Origin: Nematopogon swammerdamellus
Taxonomy: Eukaryota > Arthropoda > Insecta > Lepidoptera > Adelidae
DNA length: 64,000 nucleotides
Assembly: GCA_946902875.1 (NCBI GenBank)
Contig: OX336343.1
Location: forward strand, 18,213,596 to 18,277,595
Direction of reading: 5' to 3'
The notes under the pieces were generated by a model. It ran no database searches. It was not told where the DNA came from and was given only the letters and a program-made list of their open reading frames with translations. A program made the translations under genes and the position numbers. Positions within the stretch are counted from its first letter, which is position 1. Every line of letters begins with the position of its first letter. Below are positions 11,001 through 20,943 of this stretch, one piece after another.

Positions 11001-14000
11001 AAATATTCTACGCTGTGTTGCTCCTTTGAGTTTTTAGCCTTCGCCGTGGAAACCCTTGGCGTGTGGTCGCCCGACGCAAAATGGTTTTCTGATCAGCTCG
11101 GAAAGTTGTTAATAGAAAAGTCGGGCGACCGCCGCCGCGCCAAATCTTTTTTTCTCCAGCGAATAGGGCTGGAGATTCAAAGGGGCAACGCGGCTAGTGT
11201 TTTGGGTACGGTGGGGGAGTCGGCGGAGATGGATGAAATTTTTTTTATTTAATGGGTGTTAATTTTAGTTTTTTTTTCATTGTTATTGTGGTTTTCTAAT
11301 AAGTGAATTTGTACATTGTAATATTGAATTTATAAGATTAAACAATTAATTAGAAATATAATTTTTTTTTTTTTTATATTTATCAACATAATATTGCCTC
11401 TTAACTCCGAATATTATATCATTTCCAGATACTTCGGTATTTATGAAGGCTTGACACCAGTTGTCGTCATCCGTGATCCCGAAATAATTAAGAAAGTTAC
11501 TGTCAAAGATTTTGACCACTTTATTGATCACAGAAACGTCCTATTCAATGATGATGACTCACTGTTTTCAAAAGCTATTATCATTCTAAAAGGTAAATAT
11601 AACAATATATTCGTATGGTCAAATAAACTTGCCAGTACTAAAATATCTCACTATGCTGTATTTTTTATTCTTATTAAGGTGTTATTCATTATCTCTTAAA
11701 TACTTCGTAATTTTATATGATTTTTTTTTACTTTTTTATCTTTTCTTGTGCCATATATAATCGTCATATTGTTATCAAATTAATTGTTCCGCGCAGGAAC
11801 TTGTTGTCAAGAACAGTTAAAAACTAGACCTGATAAAATAATCCTACCTGGCAGGTAGGTATCTAAACGATGAACATAGATAAATGTGGAATTTCATTAT
11901 TTACCTATTTCTAATTTCAGGGCAGAAGTGGAGAGATATGAGAGGAGCTCTAAGTCCAGCATTCACGGGCTCTAAGATGAGGTTGATGCTCCCGCTCATG
12001 AATGAAATTGGTGAACAGGTTGTCCAATATATAAAAGCTGAAGCAAAGGATGGCGATAAAGGTTAAAAATAATTATTACTCGTATATCTATTTAATCGGA
12101 AGAAAATTATCAGTCATAACGTCTTCATCTCTGTCCCTTTTAGCGAGGGCGCTCGAAGTTCTGTATCACTGGTTGCAGGTAATCTGACGGAGCCTATGGA
12201 TATGTACGAGTTGTTCACACGCTTCGCTAACGACGTGATCGCCTCCTGCGCCTTTGGGCTCAAGGTCGACTCCTTGAAGGATAAGAACAACGAGTTCTAC
12301 ATCATGGGAAGACTGTTGACAACTTTCAAGAAATTGACGTTTTTCCTTGTCACTCTTTTGCCGCGTCTTAGCAAGGTGCTTATTGAGTACTTGATTGTTT
12401 ATTATTATTTCTATGTAATCTTAATTGTTCAACTAATACATTATTTCGTTTACTTCATATATATCTTCCATATATGTACATCTCTACTTACTTTAGAGCG
12501 CTAAGGTATCGAGCCATATTTATTTATTTATTTTATGGTTCATCGCATAACTTTAACTACTGTTTCCTGGATAGCATTGATTCCTAGAGTACGCTTATAT
12601 TCTTATGTCAGGTATTCAAAATGCATAACTCTTGGTGAATGTTGTATACCAGTTACTTGGAGTGGAAGTATTCTCGAAAAAGTCAACCGAGTTCTTCCGC
12701 AACGTGGTGTCTGATACTATGCAGCACCGCAAGGACAACAAGATCGTCAGACACGACATGATACATCTGCTCATGGAAGCCAAGAGCGGTACGTAGATAC
12801 ATATTTCTAGATTTAATTAAAAAATTTAGAAGCATTTTAAAGTAGTTTGAATAGATAGATAGATAACAAACTTATGTTCAATCTGAGATTATTGTATTTT
12901 GGAGTACATTTTTGTTATTTCGCATATAGCACGCTCGAACTAAGATTTAATACACAAATGTAAATTGTCCAATGTCCAATTTGGAGGCACGTGGAGAGTT
13001 TGCGAGCTATGGATTATACTATTAAAGCTTGCATGCAACTAATTTTAAACGTACATTTGGAACCCATGTCATGGAGACAGGCCACTCTCCCGGTAAAATT
13101 TGGCGGAATCGGCATTCGAAAAGTGGAAGATTTAGCACTTCCAGCTTTTCTATCATCGTCTCATAGTGGTATTCGCCTCATAGGAATAATTCTTACCCCC
13201 TCACTTGGTGAGTTTGAGGTGAGCCACTTGAACGATGCCGTAGATTGTTGGAGGTCTAAGTGTCCAACACAGAGTTTGCCGATTTTTCTGGATTCACAGG
13301 GAGGCTGGGACCTACCTATGGTCAAAATAAATTATAACGAAATTCTCCAAGTTTCAACAGGTGCCGATCGTGCCAGACTTCTAGCATCGTCAGAAAAGGA
13401 GGCGGGTGCATGGCTGCACGCGTACCCTTCGCCCCATATGGGAACCCTTTTGGACGACCAAGCCACTCGCATTTCTGTCGCCCTTAGAGTGGGAGCGAGG
13501 GTATGTCAACCACATGCTTGCATCTGCGGCACCAACGTTGACCCATACGGTCACCACGGGCTGTCGTGCCAGCGCAGCGCTGGTCGTCGTTCGCGGCATA
13601 GCAGGATCAACATTTTAATAAAACGAGCCCTAGCCACGGCGGACATTCCAAGTTTATTAGAACCGCCTGGCTTATGTCGTGACGATGGAAAGCGGCCCGA
13701 TGGCATGACGTTGACCCCGTGGAGCAAAGGGAGGGCGTTGGTGTGGGACGCAACATGTGTGGACACCCTTGCCCCCACTCACATTGTCGGTTCCTCCATC
13801 TCTGCCGGGTCTGCTGCTCTCGGGGCCCAAAATTTGAAGAAGAGCAAATATTCTACGCTGTGTTGCTCCTTTGAGTTTTTGGCCTTCGCCGTGGAAACCC
13901 TTGGCGTGTGGTCGCCCGACGCAAAATGCTTTTCTGATCAGCTCGGAAAGTTGTTAATAGAAAAGTCGGGCGACCGCCGCGCCAAATCTTTTTTTCTCCA

Positions 14001-15884
14001 GCGAATAGGGCTGGAGATTCAAAGGGGCAACGCGGCTAGTGTTTTGGGCACGGTGGGGGAGTCGGCGGAGATGGATGAAATTTTTTTTATTTAATAGGTG
14101 TTAATTTTAGTTTTAGGTTTTTTTTTCATTGTTATTTTGTGATTTTCTAATGTAAACTGTATTTAGATTTAAATTTACTATACGAAAAACCCCTAATTTA
14201 CAAACATCGAGAATAGAAGGTTGAGACATATACTATATTTTTCCAGGTGCATTGAAGCACGCACCACAAAAATCCGACGATGGTCTGGGCTTCGCAACCG
14301 TGGAAGAATCTCACCAAACATCTCTTAAGAGGCGTAAGTATCTAGTATTCAAATAAATATGTTAAATAATAGGTAGGTTCCTACACACTTAAATTAACTA
14401 CATACCTCAATCAAGCGTACAATCTGTGATCATATTGTTCGCACACACACATTATATTTATATAGGGAAAAGTGACACATCTATGTATCACTTTTCCCTC
14501 AGATCCGATTGAGTGAGACCATTCACCGAACAAGTCCAATACTGTACCGGACTTGGTCGGTTAATAGTTTGCCCGAACGCAAAATTAACAAAATGGGCGC
14601 AAACATTTTTCCGTATAAATGCTGTTTTTACATAGGAAATGATTAAGTATGATGCTCTAGAGTGGACCGATGACGAGCTGGCGGCACAGGCCCTCATCTT
14701 CTTCTTCGCCGGTTTCGAAACGACGTCGACCGCGCTCATGTTCACGGCGCACGAGCTGGCCATCAACCCCGAGGTGCAGAAGAAGCTGCGCGCGGAGGTA
14801 GACCGCTGCCACGCCACGCACTCAGAACTCACCTACGAGGTCATACAGGGACTCAAGTACATGGATATGGTCATCAGCGGTGAGCACTTCGTGTCTCCTA
14901 AATTGGTTCCAAATGTGTAAAGATTTCTCGATCATTGAAAAATTTTACGGCCTTAACAAATATCTCTTTACATAAATTAGCCAGCCTAAATAATGCGAGA
15001 TCTTTTCAAATAATCGACCTGAGGAACAATTTGTTTTCTGCAGTATGAATGAACGAATAAAACTTTAATAGAAATATAACTCATATAAAGTACTGTTTAC
15101 AGAGAGCCTGAGGAAATGGGCCTCAGCAGTACTTCTCGACCGAGAATGCGCCAAGGAGTACACACTCGACCCACCGCGGCCTGGTGGCAAGCCTTTCACG
15201 GTAAGTAATGCTCGTGTGGGTATATACATTCGTATACTATACTTGTTCACAGCTACCTACTTAATTGTGCGGATTCAATCTGATCTTTGAATATTTTCCA
15301 CAGTTAAAAGAGAAGAGCTATATCTACATTTATGTAAATGCGATGCACATGGACGAGAAACACTTCTCCGACCCGGAGAAGTTCGACCCCGAGCGCTTCT
15401 CGGACGAGAGGAAGCACACCATCCAGCCCTTCACCTACATGCCCTTCGGATCTGGGCCCAGAAACTGTATAGGTAAGCTTACAAAAAATATTTCAGTACT
15501 AGCCGTTCTACTTCGTTTGTTTCCCTTGCGTAACGTTCGTTATATTTAATCAATTTCTTTAACATTTAATTCGGATTAGCTTACTTCTATTAAATTACGG
15601 GTTACACTTTATTGAGTATGATTTGTGGATTCAGTCTGTCGAGTATCTTGATTCTTGAATTGAGTATTCTAGTAAGTCAGTATCACTTCCATAGTGCTTA
15701 TACTATACGGTGGTGTGCAGGTTCCCGGTTCGCCCTAATGGAGGTGAAGGTGATCCTTTACCAGCTGCTGCTGAACTTCGAGCTGGTCGCCTGCGAGAAG
15801 ACCACCAACCCCATGCGCCTCGCGCTCAGCCTTAAGCTCGCTGTTCTTAACGGCTCTTGGATTCAGTTCAAACCGAGGAAATAA
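8020..15884 (+). CDS. Cytochrome P450, CYP9 family (CYP-A)
   Basis: A probable microsomal monooxygenase of the CYP9 family, known in Lepidoptera for plant-toxin and insecticide oxidation. Exons: 8020-8228, 11429-11592, 11921-12061, 12179-12375, 12653-12788, 14247-14333, 14661-14879, 15103-15200, 15304-15472, 15721-15884; all junctions GT/AG with matching phases, 1584 bp, 527 aa. Residues ~2-20 form an N-terminal membrane anchor. Motifs: WxxxR at W128-R132 (helix C), AGFETT at 328-333 (oxygen binding), ExxR at E385-R388 (K helix), PERF at 446-449, heme loop F465-G474 with axial Cys472. The start is the ATG giving the hydrophobic anchor, the same as in CYP-B. Introns 1 and 5 are swollen to 3.2 and 1.46 kb by a Helitron and retroelement tails; every coding exon is intact. 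Exact subfamily (CYP9A or a sister) needs a phylogeny. Confidence 0.9.
9350..9885. repeat. Left tandem array inside Helitron copy 1
   Basis: About eight diverged units of 65-80 bp with the core GAAAGTAAGTAACTAAGGGC then GAGGCCGAAGGCCGAGCTGC and AAGCTAAACCATCT. Each unit holds the small palindrome GGCCGAAGGCC. The same core runs in inverse orientation at 10490-10790. Confidence 0.8.
9914..10390 (+). pseudogene. Endonuclease-like C-terminal fragment in Helitron copy 1
   Basis: An open frame of ~158 codons without an upstream ATG in frame; the first ATG falls after residue 40. It matches the C-terminal part of the ORF at 12991-14094: [34 protein letters not shown] and AIQRGNAAS align in order. 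The KRPD...D...K...E pattern resembles the restriction-enzyme-like (PD-(D/E)XK) endonuclease region at the end of some retroelement polyproteins; this is inference. It is probably captured by the Helitron and not an expressed gene. Confidence 0.5.
10490..10790. repeat. Right (inverse) tandem array in Helitron copy 1
   Basis: About four units of 75-80 bp with core ACGCAGCTCGGCCTTCGGCC then TCGCCCTTAGTTACTTAC, the reverse complement of the left array core. Together the arrays form a long imperfect inverted repeat around the ORF. Confidence 0.8.
10875..11335 (+). pseudogene. 5'-truncated retroelement tail in CYP-A intron 1
   Basis: The frame 10893-11252 begins directly at the [14 protein letters not shown] motif and matches the last third of the 12991-14094 ORF almost residue for residue, ending in the same stop and 3' AT/T-rich tail. 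It has small differences, such as one extra Arg in a GDRR run. It is an independent insertion or local copy lacking the KRPD region, and sits immediately 3' of the Helitron. Confidence 0.65.
12975..14165 (+). CDS. Retroelement C-terminal polyprotein fragment (CYP-A intron 5)
   Basis: Open from 12991 to 14094 (367 codons; first ATG 13009). The N-terminal ~60 residues ([23 protein letters not shown]) resemble the region after the thumb of non-LTR reverse transcriptases. Residues ~175-200 hold a zinc-finger-like C-x-C...H-x3-x-C cluster ([17 protein letters not shown]). Next come [24 protein letters not shown] and FAVETLG, a pattern fitting a restriction-like endonuclease. The 3' end is T-rich. 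It lacks the reverse transcriptase itself, so it is 5'-truncated, yet the frame is fully open, implying a young insertion. It lies in the host intron on the same strand. Confidence 0.65.
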
Positions 15885-16071
15885 AGCTGCGGAGCCGTTC
15901 AGACACGTTTACCTATATTTGGTTTAGAATATTTTGAAGTAACTTTTTGTACTGCACAATATTTTTAATATGTTTCTTACTTTGTACCCAATGTGTGAAT
16001 ATAAAATTACGAGTACATACCTACCTATGTATCGTATTGATGTACCTATGTATTTAACTGTTAATTAAATT

Positions 16072-16195
16072 TCCAAAGGCAATCCAAAGGGAAGTCTCCG
16101 GTATGGCACCTGCCATCTCGATTGGCTGGTCGGAGCACGTGCTCTGGCCATTCTGACACAACCACCCATACCTACCCCATACCGGAATACATACA
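16072..16195 (-). mobile_element. SINE family B, 3' fragment
   Basis: AAAGGGAAGTCTCCGGTATG...CCATACCGGAATAC matches the 3' body of the SINE at 29318-29723 and the fragment at 27540. It lies downstream of CYP-A. Confidence 0.55.
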
Positions 16196-17009
16196 AAAAA
16201 CTACAAACAACCACAAACAAAACAAATACAACTGTACCTCTTTAGCCCAGCCACAGGCCCACTGTCGCAGAAACGAACCGTTTTTAAGGTTCCGTACATT
16301 ACGACTACGAGGCACTATTTGGCTGTCTATTTGCTGACTGCATTTTTTAAACGCGGTAATACATACAAACGTCAAACTTGATGCGTATGATGATATAATC
16401 AGTGCAAACTTTAAAGTGAAACAACAAATATAAAAAAAGCTAAATTACAAATTCAGAAACCCCACACATCAAACACCTCTTAAAAATCTTCGGGGGATAT
16501 TTTTTTAATTAGCATTTCCCCGGCGGCGCCTTTCATTAACTAAGCTGAAATTATTTTTTACCTTTTAAGGGTTGCTGATGTGTCGGGGTTTTTTTTATTT
16601 GTAGCTTAAAACTTTTCATATACGTTTCTACCTACTTTCAGTGTGGTGGTACCAAACCGGATAACAAATAATGCTTGCATAAATAACTTTATCGTTTTGG
16701 AGATAGGTATCTAACTAACTATATTTTGCTAGATCACACAGAAAATTTCGAGTGTTATTGTGATAAGACTAACACATTATGATAATGAATAAAATTATTC
16801 GTACAATGACAGAAAATATTATAAGTTACAAGCGGATATAGTATTGTTATTTGAGATATGAATGATGATTGAAGAATGGCCTCAAGGCCATTTCACCGAC
16901 AAAGTTCATTTCTGGCTCTCGATAAAAAAAATTGCAATTTTCTATAAAATACAGTACTTACACCTTGTGTTGGGTTTTCTTTTCGGTATTAAATTAATGT
17001 ATACTGCAG

Positions 17010-17228
17010 AATGGACAGATGACGAACTGACGGCGCAGGCTTTTATCTTCTTCATCGCCGGGTTCGACACGATATCCACCATGCTCACGATCCTGGCGCA
17101 CGAGCTGGCCATCAACCCCGAGGTGCAGGAGAAGCTCCGCGCGGAGGTAGACCGCTGCCACGCCACGCACTCAGAACTCACCTACGAGCTCATACAGGGA
17201 CTCAAGTACATGGGTATGGTCATCAGCG
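17010..17228 (+). pseudogene. Orphan P450 exon 7 relic
   Basis: 219 bp, exactly the length and phase of exon 7 in CYP-A and CYP-B, with intact AG (CTGCAG|AATGG) and GT (AGCG|GTGAGA) borders. It encodes the WTDDEL start, an oxygen-binding motif AGFDT instead of AGFET, and the HATHSELTY stretch shared with both genes. About 100 bp of the following intron is also homologous. No exon 6 or 8 partner is found between 15.9 and 20.9 kb, so this is the remnant of a third paralogue, not a working gene. Confidence 0.85.
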
Positions 17229-17392
17229 GTGAGAGCACTGCGTGGTTCCTAAAAAGTTTTAAATCTGTAATCTTTCGTGATCATTTAAGCTGTAGTTCAA
17301 TTTTGATTTCTTTACGAGTTAGTATTGTTTGCTAAGTTTAGATAAATAACCATGAAAACATGTAATTCTGCGCTATAGATAAGTAAAACCTC

Positions 17393-17497
17393 ATTGAAAC
17401 ACTGGCATGGCAAGTAGTTCACCAAGGTGTTATGGCATGACATCACGGATGTTATAGTTATGTGACGTACCAAACCGTGGCAGTTTCCATAAAATGT
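17393..17497 (+). mobile_element. SINE family A, degenerate 3' end
   Basis: CACTGGCATGGCAAGTAGTT...GACATCACGGATGTTATAG then GTTTCCATAAAA matches the end of the full SINE at 4539-5013, with several changes. Confidence 0.6.
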
Positions 17498-17763
17498 GTA
17501 ATAAAAGAAAATCGCGCGGCTAGCAACTATTGCGGATTCGGCTTGTAAAATAAAACGCTTTGAATTAGCTTATTACACAACTTAAAGACAGGTCGTTATA
17601 TTTTCATACAAATAGATAATAACACACACACACCAATTACGGATATACCTATCTAATGGCATATCCACAAACAATGAGATAAGACAACTGTGTTTGATAG
17701 GCACATACTCGTACATACATAATATGTACATGCACACAAGAAAAATTAGCAAATTACTAAGAC

Positions 17764-17915
17764 TAAGGCCCACTTGCACCAACACGAGTTTAAAGTTAAG
17801 TAGCGAGTTATGGATTTAAACGCGGTTCCCACAGTCAACGGGTGCTAGCTTAAACTGGTTTAGCGAGTTAAACTGGTTTATATATTAAATTTGTGTTGGT
17901 GCAAGTGGGCCTAAG
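17764..17915. mobile_element. MITE family 1, copy 2
   Basis: Same TIRs as at 3022, with TAA on both sides. It contains a short internal duplication (TTAAACTGGTTTAGCGAG) that copy 1 lacks; copy 3 at 28591 has it too. Confidence 0.85.
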
Positions 17916-18284
17916 CCACAGGAGTATATAAATATACACTGATTAAGACAACTCAATGTACATACGTATGTATGGGTATAAGGTATAGATAGATATACAT
18001 ACTGAGTGTTAAAACTCGCATCACACTTGTGCCACAAGTTCATTCGTCGTACATACTGACTCGATGAAGGCCGTCGTTCGTTTTAGTGGTGATGTATGTG
18101 ACATACATAACATAACATAAAGTGTTCAATTGAGAATAAAAAGAGGACCAATTCTTAACATATTAAGGTATGTACTTAATTTGTGTGATAATGTTTTATA
18201 AATAATATTGTGGTAAATCAAAGTTTTTTTTTATATCATAAATTAAAATAAGATTAAGTGTGTTCTATCGTCTATTTCACGGGG

Positions 18285-18625
18285 AGTGTTCGGAGGAGCT
18301 ATTTAACGCGATTCCGCCGTCCACATTCCACCTCCGTAGTGCGGAGGTGGAATGTGCGTACTGGGCGGGGGATGCACCCCTATTCAATCGACCTACCACG
18401 GATGCGCACCAACCGGCTCTGTAGGATTTTTATTCACAGAACCGGGAAAATGTGGAAGCCCATCTATTTCCTCCTAAGTACAACCTGGGGTTTTTCAAAA
18501 GGGGCGTGAAAAGGCTCTGTCAGACCGGCATGGCATTGGCAATCTCCGTGTATCACAGAATATCCATGGGAATCGTTAGACACCTACATGTAGGTGAAAA
18601 GATGCCACATATTGCGCTATCCATA
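18285..18625 (+). pseudogene. LINE ORF2 C-terminal remnant
   Basis: A broken frame reads CSEELFNAIPPSTFHLRS..., then with shifts a 'TGKMW' piece and NLGFFKRGVKRL, the usual order at the end of certain insect LINE polyproteins. Part of the same 3' tail recurs at 20628 (-) and 47640 (+). It is frameshifted and not coding. Confidence 0.55.
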
Positions 18626-18780
18626 AAAAAAAAATACCAATGTAGTACCTAGACCTACTAAAAGTGCTAAATAAAAAAAAGTAATATAAGTACCTACTGA
18701 AAAGTATTTACAACCATACAATTCCAGAGATGACGGCATAAGCACAGATTAAATCATACATATAAGCGAGATATTGTTAA

Positions 18781-18885
18781 TATTGTTATGTGACAGATAG
18801 GTATGCGACAACTAGGTTTTTGTCGGCGGCTATTGTTATGTGACAGATAGGTATGCGACAACTAGGTTTTTGTCGGCGGCTTCGC
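18781..18885. repeat. 51-bp direct duplication
   Basis: The unit TATTGTTATGTGACAGATAG...TTTTTGTCGGCGGC occurs twice in tandem, identical as far as I can see; the second runs into a GCTTCGCTCGCGGC Helitron-like hairpin. Confidence 0.85.
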
Positions 18886-18952
18886 TCGCGGCATTGTAGG
18901 TTATACTTTTTTTTTTATTCTCTTTCTCTCTCTCTCTCTCCCTCCCTTTTTT

Positions 18953-19163
18953 TTGTGGAAAATGACACGGTTGGCTACATCACCTACACATCCGTGATGT
19001 CAGCCCATAACACCGGGTGAACTTGGTGCCACGTCAGTGCTTCCCTCTTTCGTGCCGGCTCCACTGAACTGGACGGAAAACACAAACTATTTACATAGCC
19101 GTTTCGACCGACCATTCATTCAGTGCTGTGGTACCAACCCGGGCGGGTTGGTACCATCTCCCT
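18953..19163 (-). mobile_element. SINE family A, 5'-truncated
   Basis: Body and tail of the SINE in reverse orientation (ATGACACGGTTGGCTACATC to GGGCGGGTTGGTACC), embedded between CT-rich simple sequences at 18905-18950 and 19155-19215. Confidence 0.7.
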
Positions 19164-20237
19164 CTCCCTCTGTCCCTCTCTCCCTCCTTCTCTATCTTCC
19201 TCCCTCCCTATACGGAAATTCCTTCCCTCTTACTTGAATTTCCCAAAACGCTGATACAACTGTCTTTTATTTATAAACATAAGCTTAGCCAATTTCCATA
19301 TTTCTAACTTTAATAATGACGAACTTCAATACAAACTTTAATACCCTATTTAGGGGATGAATTTCAGAACCCTTTCTTAGTGCTAGCCTACTTTATATAG
19401 CTAAGAAACTCCTATGTAAAATTTCACGCTTCTAGACCCACCGGTCTATGTGCGTTGTCTGTCAGTCAGTCAGTGTAGGTAGAGCACGACCTTGCCATCA
19501 GTTTGAATAAATAAAAATACAAAACAAATAAATGTATATTCACCAACTAACATAGTGTGAACAAGTTAATTGTTAACTATATAAGACCAGGGTATGTAGA
19601 ACTAAATACATACCCTGGGCCCTGGGTCATACAAAATTATGCCCTAACGTCCTGCCTGCGTCTCTACATAACATCAACGACTTTTTAATTCGTTGCATAA
19701 CATATTCTGGTTGGTCAGTATCTCCCTAATCATCATAGATACCTACACTACTGCACGTGCATGGCCTGCCTACACCTTATAGGTATACACAAGTTAGGCA
19801 ACGGCCAAGGTCAAATCAATATTGCGTGTGTGTGCGAGTTAGATAAATTGGAAGATCGGATAGAGCTGATATCTTTTTAGTGTTCCATAGGTACCTCAAA
19901 AGAGGAAACACGGAACCTTATAGGATCACCCTCGTGTCTGTCTGTCCGTCTGTCACACCTTAGTTTCTCCGAATCTACTGGACGAAAATCAGTTGAAATT
20001 TGGTACATAGAGTTTGATGACCCAATCACGGATGTATAGCGTAAATGAACGTATTTCGACTTTGGGAGAACAATTAGAAAGTAATTTTATTGTAGTGCAT
20101 CATGTGAGTTCTCAAATGAAATGACTCGCTCGTTATCAATATCAATATATTAAATCTGTAAGGGGTGGTCATGGAGTAAGTTACTTTGTTTTATGATATA
20201 CTGAGTTTGTAGACTCTATGTATGATACTAAAACTCA

Positions 20238-20524
20238 TCTATGCTAATACGATTTTTAGAAATATGTTCTGTATGTATGTATGTATGTTCCTCCATAACT
20301 CTTAAACCGATCATCTGAATTCGATGAAACTTCGTACAGGCACATTTACGTATACGAGACACACGATAGGCTAAATAAAATTCAGTTCCGGTTACGCTAA
20401 GATGTGGCTCTCATACAAACCGAATTGTTCCGCGCGCCGAAATAAAAGTACGGGTAGCGGGCTTACTAACTTTTTTCTTTTTAAATACGAATTTCACGCG
20501 AGCGAAGCCGAGAGCAAAAACTAG
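20238..20524 (+). mobile_element. Short Lep1-like Helitron
   Basis: It begins A|TCTATGCTAATACGATTTTT and ends with a GCGAGCGAAGCC hairpin and AAAACTAG|T. At ~287 bp it is a typical small non-autonomous Lep1-type element. Confidence 0.65.
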
Positions 20525-20627
20525 TACGAAATAAAATATATACATTTTTATAATTTTAAAATGCAGAGTTTAAAAGATATTAAAGAAAATATACGACGGA
20601 AACATCTCTTTTTTTGGATAGCACGAT

Positions 20628-20765
20628 ATGTGACATCGTTTCACCTACAAGTAGGTGTCTAACGATGCCCATGGACATTCTGTGATGCACGGGGATTGCG
20701 GATGCATGCCGGCCTGACAGGAGCCTTTTTACGCCCCTTTTGAAAAACCCCAGAACTTAACACCT
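20628..20765 (-). pseudogene. LINE tail remnant
   Basis: Reverse complement of the segment following the FFKRGVKRL motif at 18490-18620 (GTAGGTGTCTAACGATGCCC, GGCCTGACAGGAGCC, CCCCTTTTGAAAAACCCC). Confidence 0.5.
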
Positions 20766-20804
20766 TTTTAATTCGCAGTCCCTATAATCCAATCCATGTT
20801 TCAT

Positions 20805-20943
20805 TCACCCTATGCAATCAACACTAGAATTGAATGACGAAAAACACCACCACCAGAAAACCCTGTACGGTAACTATGGCTTCCTTTGACTAAGCTCTGT
20901 ATCCTGAAAAAAAAATCATCATAATGATCGATTGCAGGTGAGG
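20805..20943 (+). promoter_or_regulatory. CYP-B 5' flank, duplicated with the gene
   Basis: Homologous to 7847-8019 upstream of CYP-A; includes the GATTGCAGGTGAGG directly before the start ATG. Likely 5'-UTR or proximal promoter. The LINE tail at 20628-20765 ends ~40 bp upstream, so the two promoters differ beyond this point. Confidence 0.45.

Noticed and set aside
12121..12178. Upstream acceptor (CTTTTAG at 12143) for CYP-A exon 4
   Set aside because: It would introduce an in-frame stop; the acceptor before 12179 keeps phase and matches CYP-B.
15900..20900. A third working P450 between CYP-A and CYP-B
   Set aside because: Only one exon (17010-17228) is found; no exon 1-6 or 8-10 homologues remain.
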